39,347 bases of DNA from Bacteroidales bacterium Bact_11 (GCA_001603505.1 LUZC01000048.1:1-39347); one strand, 5' to 3'; counted from the stretch's first letter, positions 23,001 through 33,539 are shown. Program-made: numbers and translations. The notes: a model not told the origin generated them from the sequence alone.

Positions 23001-25538
23001 TTATTGATTGTTTTCTGTTGTATCTGTTGTATCGGTTGCTTCCGTGGTTTCCGTTGGCTGCGGGGTTTCGGGTTCCTCTTCTTTTGCCACGACGCAAACG
23101 GCTGCGATGTTGTCGCCTTCGCGAATGCTGATGAGTTTCACGCCCTGGGTTGCCCTTCCTGCCACGCGGATCGAGTCGGCCGGCATGCGGATCGTTATGC
23201 CCGATTTGTTGATGATCATCAGGTCGTTTTCGTCGCTGACGGCTTTCAGTGCAATTAGCTTGCCAGTCTTTTCCGTGATGTTGATGGTCTTCACACCCTT
23301 GCCGCCACGGCGCGTCTTGCGGTACTCTTCCAGGTCGGAGCGCTTGCCGAAACCGTTTTCGCTCACAACCAGGATGTCGAGCGGCTTTTCGGCCTGCTCG
23401 TCCGGGTCGATGCACACCATGCCCACAACGAAGTCGCCCTCGTCGAGGTTGACGCCGCGCACGCCGGTGGCGTTGCGGCCGATGGCCCGGGCGTCTTCTT
23501 CATGGAAGCGGCAGCACTTGCCCTGGTTGCCGGCCAGCAGGATGTCGCAGTTCCCGCTGGTGAGGGCTGCGCCCACCAGGGAGTCGCCTTCGCGCAGGTT
23601 CACGGCGATGATGCCGTTGGCCCTCGGGCGGGAGTAGGCCTCGAGCAGCGTCTTCTTGATGGTGCCGCAGGCCGTGGCCAGGATCACGTAGTGGCTGTTG
23701 ATGAATTCGCCGTCGCCCAGGTCCTGCACATTGAGATAGGCCTGGATGCGGTCGTCCGGGGTGAGCGGAAGGATGTTCTGGATGGCGCGGCCCTTCGAGG
23801 CCTTGGCGCCTTCAGGAATCTCATAGACCTTGAGCCAGAAGCACTTGCCGCTCTGCGTGAAGAACATCAGCGTGCTGTGCATGTTGGCCACGTAAATGTG
23901 TTCGATGAAATCTTCGTCGCGTGTGGTGCTGCCCTTGGCGCCGATGCCGCCGCGGCTCTGCGAACGGTATTCGGAAAGCGAAGTGCGCTTGATATAGCCG
24001 TAGTGGGAAATGGTGATGACCACGTCCTCGTTCGGATAGAAGTCTTCGGGGTTGAAGTCTTCCGCCGACACGGCGATTTCGCTGCGGCGCTCGTCGCCGT
24101 ATTTTTCCTTGAGTTCCTGGAGTTCGTCCTTGATGATGCCCATCTGGAGCTCGGTGCTCTCGAGCACCTGCTGGTACCAGTGGATCATTTTCTCGAGCTC
24201 TTCGTATTCCGCCTGGAGCTTGTCGCGTTCCAGGCCGGTGAGCTGACGGAGGCGCATTTCCACGATGGCGTCGGCCTGCTCGACCGTGAAGCCGAACTGC
24301 TCCACGAGTCCGTCGCGGGCGTCGGCCACGCTGCGGGACGCGCGGATCAGGGCGATGATCTCGTCGATGATGTCGAGGGCCTTGAGGAGGCCTTCGAGGA
24401 TATGGGCGCGCTTGAGGGCCTTGTTGAGCTCGAACCGGGTGCGGCGCACCACCACCTCGTGGCGGTGGCGCACGAAGTATTTGATGAGCTGCTTGAGGTT
24501 GAGCTGTTTCGGACGACCGTCCACCAGGGCGATGTTGTTGACCGAGAAGCTCGACTGGAGCGGCGTGAGCTTGAACAGGTTGTTGAGCACCACGTTCGAG
24601 GGTGCACCTTGCTTCAGCTTGATGACGATGCGCATGCCGTCGCGGTCGCTCTCGTCGTTGATATAGGAAATACCGTCGAGTTTCTTGGTCTCCACCAGTT
24701 CGGCAATGCGTTCGATGAGTTCGCGTTTGTTGATGGTGTAGGGGATCTCGGTGACCACGATGGTCTCGCGGCCCGAGGACGATACTTCAATGTTGGTCTT
24801 CGACCGGATGACGATACGGCCGCGGCCCGTCTCGAAAGCTTCGCGGATGCCGCGGATGCCCTGGATGATGCCGCCGGTGGGGAAGTCCGGCCCCTTGATG
24901 TATTGCATCAACCCGTCGACGTCGATGTCGGGGTTGTCGATGTATGCGCAGATGGCGTCGCAGCATTCCGTGAGGTTGTGGGGTGCCATGTTGGTGGCCA
25001 TGCCCACGGCAATGCCGTTGGAACCGTTCATCAGCAGCAGCGGCGCCTTCGCGGGAAGGACGGTCGGCTCCTGGAGCGATTCGTCGAAGTTGGGTTTGAA
25101 ATCGACCGTGTCCTTGTCGAGGTCGGCGAGGACTTCTTCGGCCAGCTTCTGGAGCTTGGCTTCGGTGTATCGCATGGCGGCCACGGGGTCGCCGTCGATG
25201 GAACCGAAGTTGCCCTGGCCATGAACCAGCAGGTAGCGCAGGTTCCAGGGCTGGGCAAGGCGCGCCATGGCGTCGTACACGCTGGAGTCGCCGTGCGGAT
25301 GGTATTTACCGAGGACGTCGCCCACGATGCGCGCCGACTTTTTCACGCCGCCGCTGTAGGTCACGCCCAGATTGCTCATGCCGTACAGCACACGGCGGTG
25401 CACCGGTTTGAGTCCGTCCCGGACATCGGGTAAGGCTCGGGCCACGATCACAGACATGGAGTAGTCTATGTAGGCCGACTTCATCTCGTTTTCTATGTTG
25501 ATAGGAATGATCCTACCGCCATTCTCTTCAAAATCCAT
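23001..25538 (-). CDS. gyrA: DNA gyrase subunit A (845 aa)
   Basis: Breakage-reunion subunit of type II topoisomerase. The catalytic tyrosine is Y124 in [10 protein letters not shown]. The quinolone-region segment [17 protein letters not shown] has serine (S85) and aspartate (D89) at the positions equivalent to E. coli 83 and 87, the susceptible-type residues. The GyrA-box is present as [10 protein letters not shown], which separates it from ParC, and six beta-pinwheel blades follow. The protein ends in an acidic Thr/Glu-rich tail (about the last 25 residues). ATG at 25538 fits the family start. It leads a two-gene transcript with the TPR gene. Confidence 0.95.
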   Translation of the reverse strand: MDFEENGGRIIPINIENEMKSAYIDYSMSVIVARALPDVRDGLKPVHRRVLYGMSNLGVTYSGGVKKSARIVGDVLGKYHPHGDSSVYDAMARLAQPWNLRYLLVHGQGNFGSIDGDPVAAMRYTEAKLQKLAEEVLADLDKDTVDFKPNFDESLQEPTVLPAKAPLLLMNGSNGIAVGMATNMAPHNLTECCDAICAYIDNPDIDVDGLMQYIKGPDFPTGGIIQGIRGIREAFETGRGRIVIRSKTNIEVSSSGRETIVVTEIPYTINKRELIERIAELVETKKLDGISYINDESDRDGMRIVIKLKQGAPSNVVLNNLFKLTPLQSSFSVNNIALVDGRPKQLNLKQLIKYFVRHRHEVVVRRTRFELNKALKRAHILEGLLKALDIIDEIIALIRASRSVADARDGLVEQFGFTVEQADAIVEMRLRQLTGLERDKLQAEYEELEKMIHWYQQVLESTELQMGIIKDELQELKEKYGDERRSEIAVSAEDFNPEDFYPNEDVVITISHYGYIKRTSLSEYRSQSRGGIGAKGSTTRDEDFIEHIYVANMHSTLMFFTQSGKCFWLKVYEIPEGAKASKGRAIQNILPLTPDDRIQAYLNVQDLGDGEFINSHYVILATACGTIKKTLLEAYSRPRANGIIAVNLREGDSLVGAALTSGNCDILLAGNQGKCCRFHEEDARAIGRNATGVRGVNLDEGDFVVGMVCIDPDEQAEKPLDILVVSENGFGKRSDLEEYRKTRRGGKGVKTINITEKTGKLIALKAVSDENDLMIINKSGITIRMPADSIRVAGRATQGVKLISIREGDNIAAVCVVAKEEEPETPQPTETTEATDTTDTTENNQ

Positions 25539-25569
25539 TTTCTCTACGGTTTCTATCCAAAATATCACG

Positions 25570-25601
25570 TAAAATTACGAAAAAAGATTGAGGATAACAA
25601 A
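25570..25601 (-). promoter_or_regulatory. Promoter of gyrA
   Basis: Minus strand: TTTG (25598-25601), a 20-base spacer and TAATTTTA (25570-25577), one base off the -7 consensus. The leader is about 25 bases. Confidence 0.5.
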
Positions 25602-25625
25602 TTATTTATTTCCCGGCTTTTTTAG

Positions 25626-25633
25626 TAACTTGG
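25626..25633 (+). promoter_or_regulatory. Candidate -7 element of clpC
   Basis: TAACTTGG is one base off TAnnTTTG and lies 23 bases before the clpC ATG; no clear -33 is seen. No CIRCE-type heat-shock inverted repeat is present in the short clpC-gyrA spacer. Confidence 0.35.
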
Positions 25634-25656
25634 CAGTTTGAAACGAAAGAGAGAAC

Positions 25657-28119
25657 ATGAAGGACAAGGGTTATTCCAACGAAGTCAAAATCGTGCTCAA
25701 CTACGCGCTGGAAGAGGCTGCACGGCTGGGCAGTTACATCGCCACGCCCGATCATCTGTTCCTGGGAATCCTCCGCTACCGCGAGAGCGATGCGGTGAAG
25801 ATCCTGGAAAGCCTGGGCGTCGATATCCGGAAAGTCAAGAAAGAGATAGAAGACAAGATCGCGGCGCCTGCGCCGATTCCGTTCGGGCAGCGCGGCTCCA
25901 TCTCGCTGAGCGACAAAACGCAGGACATCCTGCTTTCATGCCAGCGGATGCACAGCGACGTGACGCCCGCCCTGCTGATGGCCGAAATCTTCATGCAGTG
26001 GCACGGCGCCTGCACTACGGCGCTGGAAAACAGCAACATCCCGCTCGACAAGCTCCCGGGAAAACTCCGGGAAGTGATGGAGCAGACCATGATGTCGGCC
26101 GCCGACGGCGTGGACGAGGAACCCGATACGGGCTCCGATGCCCAGCCCGCCAACGGCCGGGGCGGTGACAGGAAATCGCTCGTGGAGTCGTATGGTTTCG
26201 ACCTGACGCGCGCCGCCGTGAGCGGCGAACTCGATCCGGTGGTGGGGCGTGAGGCGGAGATCGAGCGCCTGGCGCAGATCCTGAGCCGCCGCAAGAAGAA
26301 CAATCCCGTGCTCATCGGCGAATCGGGGTCCGGCAAGTCGGCCATCGTGGAGGGCCTGGCGCTGCGCATTGCAGCCAAGGACGTGCCGCGTTCCCTGCTG
26401 TCGAAGCGCATCATCTCGCTCGACATGGGCTCGCTCGTGGCCGGCACCAAGTACCGCGGCCAGTTCGAGGAGCGTGTGAAGGCCATCCTCACCGAAATCA
26501 AGAAGAATCCCGACCTGATCCTGTTCATCGACGAACTCCATACCATCGTGGGGGCCGGCAGTTCGCCCGGCTCGCTCGACGCGGCCAACCTGCTTAAGCC
26601 GGCCCTGGCGCGCGGGCAGATCCAGTGCATCGGCGCCACCACGCTCGACGAATACCGCGAGCACATCGAAAAGGATGCCGCCCTGGAACGTCGGTTCCAG
26701 AAGATCCTGGTGGAGCCCACCGACTATGCGCAGACGCTCGCCATCCTTGAAGGCATCAAATCGCGCTATGAAGCGTTCCACCACGTGCATTATACCGATG
26801 CGGCGGTAAAGGCCTGCATCTCGATGTCGCAGCGCTATATTTCCGACCGGTGCCTGCCCGACAAGGCCGTCGATGTGCTCGACGAGGCAGGTGCGCGCGT
26901 GCACATCGGCGACATGAAGGGTTCCGACGAAGTGGTGCGCCTGGAGAGCGACCTGGAGCCCATTCGCGCCGAGAAACGCAGCGCTGCCAAGGCGGGTGAC
27001 TTCAAACGGGCGGCGGAGCTGCACCGGCTCGAACAGGAGCGCGAAAAAGCCGTGGCCGACGCCGTGAAGGCGGCCGCTTCCGGCGATGATGAATACCGTA
27101 CGGTCGATGCTGATACCGTGGCCCTCGTGGTTTCGGTGATGACGGGCATCCCCGTGTACAAGGTGGCCGAGAGCGAGGGTGCGCGGCTGATGAAGATGGA
27201 GGAAGTGCTGAGCGGTGTGGTGGTGGGGCAGGATGAGGCCCTGTCGAAAGTCGTGCGGGCCATCCGGCGCAACCGGGCCGGCTTGAAAGACCCCAACAAG
27301 CCCATTGGCACTTTCCTGTTCCTGGGCCCCACGGGCGTGGGCAAGACGCACCTGGCCAAGAAGATTGCCGAGTACATGTTCGATTCGGCCGACAACATCA
27401 TCCGCATCGACATGAGCGAATACGGCGAGAAGTTCTCCTCGAGCCGCCTCATCGGGGCGCCTCCGGGCTACGTGGGCTACAACGAGGGTGGCCAGCTCAG
27501 CGAGCAGGTGCGCCGCAAGCCCTATTCGGTGGTGCTGCTCGACGAGGTGGAGAAGGCCCATCCCGACATTTTCAACCTGCTGCTGCAGGTGCTCGACGAA
27601 GGACGGCTCACCGACAGTGCCGGCCGCTACATCGATTTCAAGAACACCATCGTGATCCTGACCTCCAATGTGGGCAGCCGCGAGATCAAGGACTTCGGAC
27701 GCGGTATCGGTTTCTCCACGGGCTCCGAAGACCGCACGGCCTCGCAGAACGCGCTGATTGACAAGGCGCTGGGTAAGGTATTCACGCCCGAGTTCCTGAA
27801 CCGTCTCGATGAGCAGATCTATTTCAACGCGCTCTCGCAGGAAGACATCTACGCCATCATCGACATCGAACTCCGCGAACTGCGCGACCGGATGAAGGAG
27901 CTGGGCTTCTCGCTGACCATCGACAAGACGGCCAAGAAGTTCATCGCCGACGTGGGCTACGACCCGAAATTCGGCGCCCGGCCGCTCAAGCGCGCCATCC
28001 AGCGCTATGTCGAGGATCCGGTGTCAGAAATCATTATCGAGGGTGTTCCCGCCGGGGCGAAGCTCCGCGTGAAGCTCGGCAAAGACAAGAACTCCACGAC
28101 GGTCGTCGTCAATTCATAA
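25657..28119 (+). CDS. clpC: ATP-dependent Clp protease ATP-binding subunit ClpC (820 aa)
   Basis: Two-ring AAA+ unfoldase. The N domain with two Clp repeats spans residues about 1-145. AAA-1 has Walker A GESGSGKS, Walker [11 protein letters not shown] and the pore loop [12 protein letters not shown] short middle region includes a UVR-like stretch ([20 protein letters not shown]) instead of the long ClpB coiled coil, which favours ClpC over ClpB. AAA-2 has Walker [10 protein letters not shown], Walker [12 protein letters not shown] and [13 protein letters not shown]. The first P-loop deviates from the usual GEPGVGKT/S but keeps the lysine. It likely partners the ClpP encoded at 4.8 kb. GH92 begins 3 bases after its stop. 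Confidence 0.93.
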   Translation: MKDKGYSNEVKIVLNYALEEAARLGSYIATPDHLFLGILRYRESDAVKILESLGVDIRKVKKEIEDKIAAPAPIPFGQRGSISLSDKTQDILLSCQRMHSDVTPALLMAEIFMQWHGACTTALENSNIPLDKLPGKLREVMEQTMMSAADGVDEEPDTGSDAQPANGRGGDRKSLVESYGFDLTRAAVSGELDPVVGREAEIERLAQILSRRKKNNPVLIGESGSGKSAIVEGLALRIAAKDVPRSLLSKRIISLDMGSLVAGTKYRGQFEERVKAILTEIKKNPDLILFIDELHTIVGAGSSPGSLDAANLLKPALARGQIQCIGATTLDEYREHIEKDAALERRFQKILVEPTDYAQTLAILEGIKSRYEAFHHVHYTDAAVKACISMSQRYISDRCLPDKAVDVLDEAGARVHIGDMKGSDEVVRLESDLEPIRAEKRSAAKAGDFKRAAELHRLEQEREKAVADAVKAAASGDDEYRTVDADTVALVVSVMTGIPVYKVAESEGARLMKMEEVLSGVVVGQDEALSKVVRAIRRNRAGLKDPNKPIGTFLFLGPTGVGKTHLAKKIAEYMFDSADNIIRIDMSEYGEKFSSSRLIGAPPGYVGYNEGGQLSEQVRRKPYSVVLLDEVEKAHPDIFNLLLQVLDEGRLTDSAGRYIDFKNTIVILTSNVGSREIKDFGRGIGFSTGSEDRTASQNALIDKALGKVFTPEFLNRLDEQIYFNALSQEDIYAIIDIELRELRDRMKELGFSLTIDKTAKKFIADVGYDPKFGARPLKRAIQRYVEDPVSEIIIEGVPAGAKLRVKLGKDKNSTTVVVNS

Positions 28120-28122
28120 GCC

Positions 28123-30438
28123 ATGAAAACCAGGCTGCTGCTTCTTTTCCTGCTGGCCACGGGGTGGACTGCGGGCGCGCAGGTCGCGCAATATGTCAAT
28201 CCGATGATCGGTACCACGGGAATGGGCCACTGCTTTCCCGGCGCCTGTGCGCCGTTCGGGGCGGTGCAGCTCTCGCCCGACACCGACACCATCCCGCACA
28301 ATGTGGGCGGCAAATACCAGCCGCATGCCTACGACTATTGCGCCGGCTATCAATACACCGACAACACCATCGTGGGCTTCAGCCACACGCATCTCAGCGG
28401 CACGGGCCATTCCGACCTGGGTGACATCCTGGTGATGCCGCAGACCGGTCCGCTGCAGCTGAATCCCGGCACGGCCGACGATCCGGACGGCGGTTACCGC
28501 CAGCGTTTCAGCCACGACACGGAGAACGCGGAGCCCGGCTACTACGAGGTGACGCTCGCCGATAGCGGCGTCCGAGCCCGGCTCACCGCCACGCAGCGGG
28601 TGGGCGTGCATCAGTACACGTTCCCGGAGAGCGGCGTGCAGCGGCTGGTGGTCGACCTGCTCCACGGCCTCTACAATTATGACGGCAAGGTGCTCTGGTC
28701 GAATCTTCGCGTGGTTAGCGACACGCTCGTGACGGGCTGCCGCATCACCGACGGATGGTCGCGGGGCAACTACACGTATTTTGCCATTTCGTTTTCGAAG
28801 CCGGTGGTGAACTACGGCTATGCCGACCGGAAGAATCCCGCCTACAGGGGCTTCTGGCGCAAGTTCGACCTGCACCACAACTTTCCCGACATCGCTGGTC
28901 GGAGCATCACGGCATATTTTGAATTCGACGACCCGAATCCGGAGCTGACCGTGAAGGTGGCGCTGTCGGGCGTTTCGGCCGAGGGTGCGCTGAAGAACCT
29001 CGAGGCGGAGGCATCCGGCAAGTCGTTCGACGAGGTCCGCCGCGCGACAGCGCTCTCCTGGGAGCGGGAACTCGGCGTCGTGGCGTGCGAGGGCACCGAC
29101 GACCAGAAGGCGAGCCTCTACACGGCGCTCTACCACACGATGATCAATCCTTCCGTGTACATGGACGTGGACGGCCGCTACCGCGGTATCGACGGGGAAA
29201 TCCACAAGGCGGAGGGATTCACGAACTACACGGTGTTCTCGGTATGGGACACCTACCGGGCGGAGCATCCGCTGCTGGGGCTGCTGAAGGCGCGCCACAA
29301 TACCGATATGGTGCGCTCCATGCTGGCGCACTGGCGGCAGAACGTGGTGGGGATGCTGCCCGTGTGGAGCCTGATGGGCAACGAGGGCTGGTGCATGACG
29401 GGCTACCACGCGGTGAGCGTGGTGGCGGATGCCTTGGTGAAGGGAGCCGACATCGACCAGGACGAAGCATTTGCGGCGATGGTGGCCACGGCGGGCTGCC
29501 CGTATCTGGCCTCGCTGCAGGATTATGTCGCACTGGGCTACGCGCCGTTCGACACCGACGCCACGGCCGCTTCCAACACGTTGGAATACAGTTTCGACGA
29601 CTGGAGCATCTACCATGCGGCGGAAGTGGCGGGCAGGGAAGAGGTGGCTGCCGCGTTCCGCGACCGGGCGCTTTCCTACCGCAACACCTTCGATCCGGCC
29701 ATCCGGTTCGCCTCGCCCCGCTACCGCGACGGCTCGTTCAAGAAGGACCTCGACCCATACCAGACCTACGGGGAAGGGTTCATCGAGGGCAATTCCTGGA
29801 ACTTCTCGTTCCACGCGCCGCAGGATCCCTACGGGCTGATGGCCTGCATGGGCGGCGAAAAGACCTTCCGGGAGCGGCTCGACGCGCTGTTCGGGATGGA
29901 TCTCCCGGAGCAGTACTACGCCGACAACGAGGACATCACGGCCGACTGCCTGGTGGGCGGCTATGTCCACGGCAACGAGCCGAGCCATCACGTGCCGTAT
30001 CTTTATGCCTGGACCTCCCAGCCCTGGAAGGCGCAGGACCGCATCCGCACCATCCTCGAAAAGATGTACCGCAACGACATCCGCGGCCTGGGCGGCAACG
30101 ACGACTGCGGCCAGATGTCGGCCTGGTACGTGTTCTCGGCCATGGGATTCTATCCGGTGGCGCCGGGCTGCGACCAGTATGTGTTCGGCGCGCCGTATCT
30201 GCCGTACATGAAGGTAACGCTGGACAATGGCGCCGTGGTCGAGATCAAAGCCCCGCTTGTGAGCGACCGCAACCGCTATGTGCGCAGCGTGAAGCTTAAC
30301 GGCAAACCCTACCCGAAGCTCTACATCACCCACGCCGACCTGCGGTCCGGCTGTACGCTCGAGTTCGAGATGTCCGACAAGCCGAACCGCCGTCGAGGCC
30401 TCGCGCCGGACGACAAGCCCTATTCGCTCACGAAATAA
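28123..30438 (+). CDS. GH92 family exo-alpha-mannosidase (771 aa)
   Basis: Secreted calcium-dependent alpha-mannosidase that trims mannose from N-glycans or fungal mannans. The signal peptide is MKTRLLLLFLLATGWTAGA. The N-terminal beta-sandwich begins YVNPMIGTTGMGHCFPG, with FSHTHLSGTGHSDLGD. The (alpha/alpha)6 catalytic domain contains FSVWDTYRAEHPL, EGNSWNFSFHAP (general-acid glutamate) and GGNDDCGQMSAWYVFSAMGF (catalytic-base aspartate). FYPVAPG follows. Length is normal for the family. It starts 3 bases after clpC, suggesting cotranscription, and its stop abuts the convergent esterase gene. Confidence 0.94.
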   Translation: MKTRLLLLFLLATGWTAGAQVAQYVNPMIGTTGMGHCFPGACAPFGAVQLSPDTDTIPHNVGGKYQPHAYDYCAGYQYTDNTIVGFSHTHLSGTGHSDLGDILVMPQTGPLQLNPGTADDPDGGYRQRFSHDTENAEPGYYEVTLADSGVRARLTATQRVGVHQYTFPESGVQRLVVDLLHGLYNYDGKVLWSNLRVVSDTLVTGCRITDGWSRGNYTYFAISFSKPVVNYGYADRKNPAYRGFWRKFDLHHNFPDIAGRSITAYFEFDDPNPELTVKVALSGVSAEGALKNLEAEASGKSFDEVRRATALSWERELGVVACEGTDDQKASLYTALYHTMINPSVYMDVDGRYRGIDGEIHKAEGFTNYTVFSVWDTYRAEHPLLGLLKARHNTDMVRSMLAHWRQNVVGMLPVWSLMGNEGWCMTGYHAVSVVADALVKGADIDQDEAFAAMVATAGCPYLASLQDYVALGYAPFDTDATAASNTLEYSFDDWSIYHAAEVAGREEVAAAFRDRALSYRNTFDPAIRFASPRYRDGSFKKDLDPYQTYGEGFIEGNSWNFSFHAPQDPYGLMACMGGEKTFRERLDALFGMDLPEQYYADNEDITADCLVGGYVHGNEPSHHVPYLYAWTSQPWKAQDRIRTILEKMYRNDIRGLGGNDDCGQMSAWYVFSAMGFYPVAPGCDQYVFGAPYLPYMKVTLDNGAVVEIKAPLVSDRNRYVRSVKLNGKPYPKLYITHADLRSGCTLEFEMSDKPNRRRGLAPDDKPYSLTK

Positions 30439-32166
30439 CTATTCCCTGTACAGAAACGGCTGCAGGTACTCCGCAATGCGGTCGAGCCAGGTATAACTGC
30501 CCGTGCCTGGCGAGGCGTACTGCTGGAAGCAGTGGTTGCGGGTGGCCAGGGTGTGGAGTTCGCTCTGCACGCCCATGGTGCGGAGTTTTTCCCAGACCTT
30601 GACGGAGTTCATGGCGGCCCACACGTCGGCGTCGCCGTGGATCAGCAGCATCGGGGCCGTGTCGGGGTCGAACGAGAATTCCGGCGCGAGGACGGCGGAG
30701 TCGTCGTTGCCGCCCGTCGTGTTGTAGACGTCGAGCCCGTCGGTGAGGGCGTAGGCCGGATAGATGCCGATGCCCCACTGTACGTTGCAAGGCAGTTTGT
30801 CGATGTCGTCGATCGGAAGGTAGGCGCTGTGCCGGGAGGAGGTGACGCCCATCAGGGTGAGGTGTCCGCCCGCCGACGATCCCATGATGCCGATACGGTC
30901 GGGGTCGAGCCCGCGGGAGGCCGCTTCGCTGCGGACAATGCGGATGGCGCGCTGCAGGTCCTGCCAGGCTGTGGTGTGTTTGGCCAGCCCTTCGGGACGC
31001 GGGCTTCGGTATTTCATGGTGACCACGGTGATGCCCCTGGCGTTGAGGTACCGCCGCGCCGGGGCCACCTCGAATCCGTCGGGACCGTTGCCCACGTAGG
31101 CTCCGCCGGAGTAGATGATCTGGATGGCGTCGGTGGTGCGATGCTCCGGAATATACCACTCCAGGTACGGCGTACACTGGTTTTCCCGGACGTCGGGCAT
31201 CATGCCTTCGGGCCAGAGTTCTTCCTTGCGGTATTGGGTGGGCACAAGGTCATCCGGGAAGCGGTCCATCAGGGCCACTTCGGGCTCCACAGGCCCCAGG
31301 AAGCCCATCTGCGTCATGAATTCCACACCGCGCTCGAAGCCGAAGGCGCCGTGTCCCTTGCCGGGATACAGGTGCAGTTCGGCAGGGATTCCCATCCTGC
31401 GCAACTGTCGGTACACCAGCGTGGATCCGTTGGGAGAGTAGGGGTCCAGGCCGCCGTGGTGCAGGCTCATGGGGCAGGTCTTTTCATCGAAAGGGAAGAC
31501 GCTGCTCAGCGCTACGTCGGGGCCGTAGCCATCGCGGGTGGCGGGGGTGCCGTCCTCTCCGTCGGTGGTTACGTAGGCCGGGGCGTTGACGATGGCCCAG
31601 TTGATATGGCAGGGGAGGCTGTCGCGCTCATCCACGGGCGTATAGGTCTCGGTGAGCGATCCCGTGGCCAGGAGCAGCGCCAGGTGGGAGCCGGCCGACA
31701 TCGAGATCACGCCGATCTTTTCCGGGTTGAAGCCCCTCGCTGCCGCTTCGCTGCGCACCAGCCGGACTGCCCGCTGGCCGTCTTCCCATGCCGTCTGGTA
31801 AATCGGCAATCCTTCGGGCCTTGGCGTGCGGTACACGAAATTCACGCACTGGATGCCGCGCCGGGAAAGTTCCTCCTTCCAGTAGCCGATGAGGTTCACG
31901 TCGCAGCAGCACTCATACGATCCGCCCGAGATCAGGATCATGCACGCGTCCGTGCGGATTTCCGGGGCAGGGGCGTCGTACCATTCGAGATAGGGGATGC
32001 GGTGTGCATCGGGGTTGAACCCTTGGGCGCCGGCCTCGTCGGTCATTGCGGCGATCTGCTGGGGCTGGGCGTCCGGCATCCGGCCCTCCGGCCAGATGTA
32101 TTCGCGCTGCTGCGCCGCCATCGGCAGGCAGCTCAAGAAGAGAAGTAGGCAGAGGAATCGTTTCAT
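30439..32166 (-). CDS. Secreted tandem-domain alpha/beta hydrolase (esterase-like, 575 aa)
   Basis: The signal peptide is MKRFLCLLLFLSCLPMAAQ. Two homologous alpha/beta-hydrolase domains follow, about residues 25-305 and 310-575; each opens with a WPEG.MPD segment and a PYLEWY motif. Domain 1: oxyanion segment LISGGSYE, nucleophile in VISMSAGSHLAL, aspartate in HHGGLDPYSP, histidine in GKGHGAFGF. Domain 2: YSGGAYVG, nucleophile in IMGSSAGGHLTL, aspartate in IHGDADVWAA, histidine in TRNHCFQQY. Both triads look complete. It resembles BD-FAE/acetylxylan-esterase-type carbohydrate esterases. The neighbouring GH92 gene would fit glycan processing. ATG at 32166 starts the signal peptide; an in-frame ATG at 32181 is the alternative. 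Confidence 0.85.
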   Translation of the reverse strand: MKRFLCLLLFLSCLPMAAQQREYIWPEGRMPDAQPQQIAAMTDEAGAQGFNPDAHRIPYLEWYDAPAPEIRTDACMILISGGSYECCCDVNLIGYWKEELSRRGIQCVNFVYRTPRPEGLPIYQTAWEDGQRAVRLVRSEAAARGFNPEKIGVISMSAGSHLALLLATGSLTETYTPVDERDSLPCHINWAIVNAPAYVTTDGEDGTPATRDGYGPDVALSSVFPFDEKTCPMSLHHGGLDPYSPNGSTLVYRQLRRMGIPAELHLYPGKGHGAFGFERGVEFMTQMGFLGPVEPEVALMDRFPDDLVPTQYRKEELWPEGMMPDVRENQCTPYLEWYIPEHRTTDAIQIIYSGGAYVGNGPDGFEVAPARRYLNARGITVVTMKYRSPRPEGLAKHTTAWQDLQRAIRIVRSEAASRGLDPDRIGIMGSSAGGHLTLMGVTSSRHSAYLPIDDIDKLPCNVQWGIGIYPAYALTDGLDVYNTTGGNDDSAVLAPEFSFDPDTAPMLLIHGDADVWAAMNSVKVWEKLRTMGVQSELHTLATRNHCFQQYASPGTGSYTWLDRIAEYLQPFLYRE

Positions 32167-32202
32167 CGTCGGTATTTCCATGCGAAGATACAGTATTTTT
32201 CG

Positions 32203-32210
32203 TACTTTTG
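32203..32210 (+). promoter_or_regulatory. -7 element for the Nudix operon
   Basis: TACTTTTG is a perfect TAnnTTTG element ending 7 bases before the Nudix ATG at 32218, which predicts a leaderless or nearly leaderless mRNA. The -33 region is weak. Confidence 0.5.
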
Positions 32211-32217
32211 CCAGCGT

Positions 32218-32634
32218 ATGAAAAGCATCGAGGTCGTTGCCGCCATTATCCGCCGGGGAGACAAGATTTTTGCCACCCAGCGCGGCTATGGCGATTTCAA
32301 GGACTGGTGGGAATTCCCGGGCGGCAAGATGGAGCCCGGCGAGACGCCAGAGGCGGCGCTGCATCGGGAAGTCCGCGAAGAACTCGACACGGACATCCGC
32401 ATCGACCGGTTGCTCTACACGGTCGAGTGGGATTATCCCGCTTTCCACCTGACGATGCACTGCTATCTCTCGTCGCTCCTGAATGCGTCGCTGCATCTGC
32501 TGGAGCACGAAGCGGCCCGCTGGCTGGGCAAGGAGGATATCCATTCCGTGCGCTGGCTTCCTGCCGACGAGATGCTTCTCCCGATGATAGTCCGGGCGCT
32601 GGAAGAACCCGATCAAGAAGAAACTGCGCCATGA
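32218..32634 (+). CDS. Nudix hydrolase, MutT-like (138 aa)
   Basis: Pyrophosphohydrolase of the MutT/8-oxo-dGTP diphosphatase type. The Nudix box runs from GGKMEPGETPEAALHREVRE into EELDTD; the usual glycine near the end is aspartate. WWEFPGGK upstream and VRWLPADEMLLPMI near the end are MutT-like. It is the likely nucleotide-pool sanitising enzyme; substrate not proven. It heads a four-gene operon and overlaps YccF by 4 bases (ATGA). Confidence 0.88.
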   Translation: MKSIEVVAAIIRRGDKIFATQRGYGDFKDWWEFPGGKMEPGETPEAALHREVREELDTDIRIDRLLYTVEWDYPAFHLTMHCYLSSLLNASLHLLEHEAARWLGKEDIHSVRWLPADEMLLPMIVRALEEPDQEETAP

Positions 32635-32999
32635 ATACCCTCGGAAACATATGCTGGCTGCTCTTCGGCGGTCTGATCATTGCCGTCATCTATTTCCTTT
32701 GCGGTTTTGTGATGTGTATCACCATCATCGGCATACCGTTCGGTGCCCAGCTCTTCAAGTTGGGTACGTATGTCCTGAACCCGTTCGGGCACGAGCTGGT
32801 CAACGGACCGGGCGAACCGGGATGCCTGTCCACGGTGATGAATCTCATCTGGATTCTGTGCGGCTGGTGGGAGGTGGCCATCCTCCACCTGATCTGCGGA
32901 GTCCTTTTCTGCATTACCATCATCGGCATTCCGTTCGGCAAGCAGCATTTCAAGATGGCCCTGGCCTCCATCTTCCCGTTTGGCAAAGAGATACGATAA
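32631..32999 (+). CDS. YccF domain inner-membrane protein (122 aa)
   Basis: Two copies of the YccF repeat are visible: CGFVMCITIIGIPFGAQLFKL (about residues 24-44) and CGVLFCITIIGIPFGKQHFK (about 89-108), each after a hydrophobic segment. A short loop with NPFGHELV lies between them. Function is unknown in the family. ATG at 32631 overlaps the Nudix stop as ATGA. A much longer in-frame extension upstream exists but is only the third frame of the Nudix gene. Confidence 0.9.
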   Translation: MNTLGNICWLLFGGLIIAVIYFLCGFVMCITIIGIPFGAQLFKLGTYVLNPFGHELVNGPGEPGCLSTVMNLIWILCGWWEVAILHLICGVLFCITIIGIPFGKQHFKMALASIFPFGKEIR

Positions 33000-33002
33000 G
33001 AC

Positions 33003-33536
33003 ATGTTCAAGGTCAGCGACATCCTTACCACACCCCCGGCGACCTTTGCCTCCGAGCTACAGCAGAAGGTCTATGAGACTTTCGCCGCGCTGGGCATCGC
33101 GTTCGGCCGCGTCGACACCGATCCGGGCCTCACGATGGAGGACTGTCAGCACATTGATGCGAAGATCGGTGTCCACATCGTGAAGACGATTTTCCTTTGC
33201 AACCGCCAGCAGACGGCCTTCTACCTGTATGTCACCACCGATGACAAGTCGTTCGTGACGCGCGATTTCTGCGGTGCCCTGGGAATCCCCCGCGTATCCT
33301 TCGCCCCGGCCGACAAGCTCTGGGAGCTGACGGGCGTCCTGGTGGGGGCGACCACCATCCTGAGTGCCATCCTTCCTGCTTCCGCTCCCGTAAAGCTGGT
33401 CATGGACCGCACTGTTGCCGATAGCGAGTGGTTTGCCTGCACCGACGGCACGGCCACCTGTTTCGTGAAAATCCGCACGCAGGACCTCCTGCAGAAATAT
33501 ATTCCCGCCTCCGGGCATGAACTTTCATTGATTTGA
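33003..33536 (+). CDS. proX: Prolyl-tRNA editing protein ProX/YbaK family (177 aa)
   Basis: Stand-alone trans-editing deacylase resembling the INS domain of ProRS; it should hydrolyse mischarged Ala-tRNA(Pro). Family blocks: HIVKTIFLCNRQQTAFYLYV, a region like RVSFAPADKLWELTGVLVGA, and VKLVMDRTVADSEW. The lysine in the first block is the conserved active-site lysine. It lies 3 bases after YccF and 3 before the CpsB-like gene. Confidence 0.85.
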   Translation: MFKVSDILTTPPATFASELQQKVYETFAALGIAFGRVDTDPGLTMEDCQHIDAKIGVHIVKTIFLCNRQQTAFYLYVTTDDKSFVTRDFCGALGIPRVSFAPADKLWELTGVLVGATTILSAILPASAPVKLVMDRTVADSEWFACTDGTATCFVKIRTQDLLQKYIPASGHELSLI

Positions 33537-33539
33537 ACG

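Noticed and set aside
28114-30333. Long minus-strand ORF (739 codons) opposite GH92, and a similar one opposite gyrA (23502-25433)
   Set aside because: Both are shadows of well-supported genes and show no domain.
32046-32999. 317-codon reading of the YccF frame
   Set aside because: The first 195 codons only repeat the Nudix gene in another frame; the YccF protein starts at 32631.
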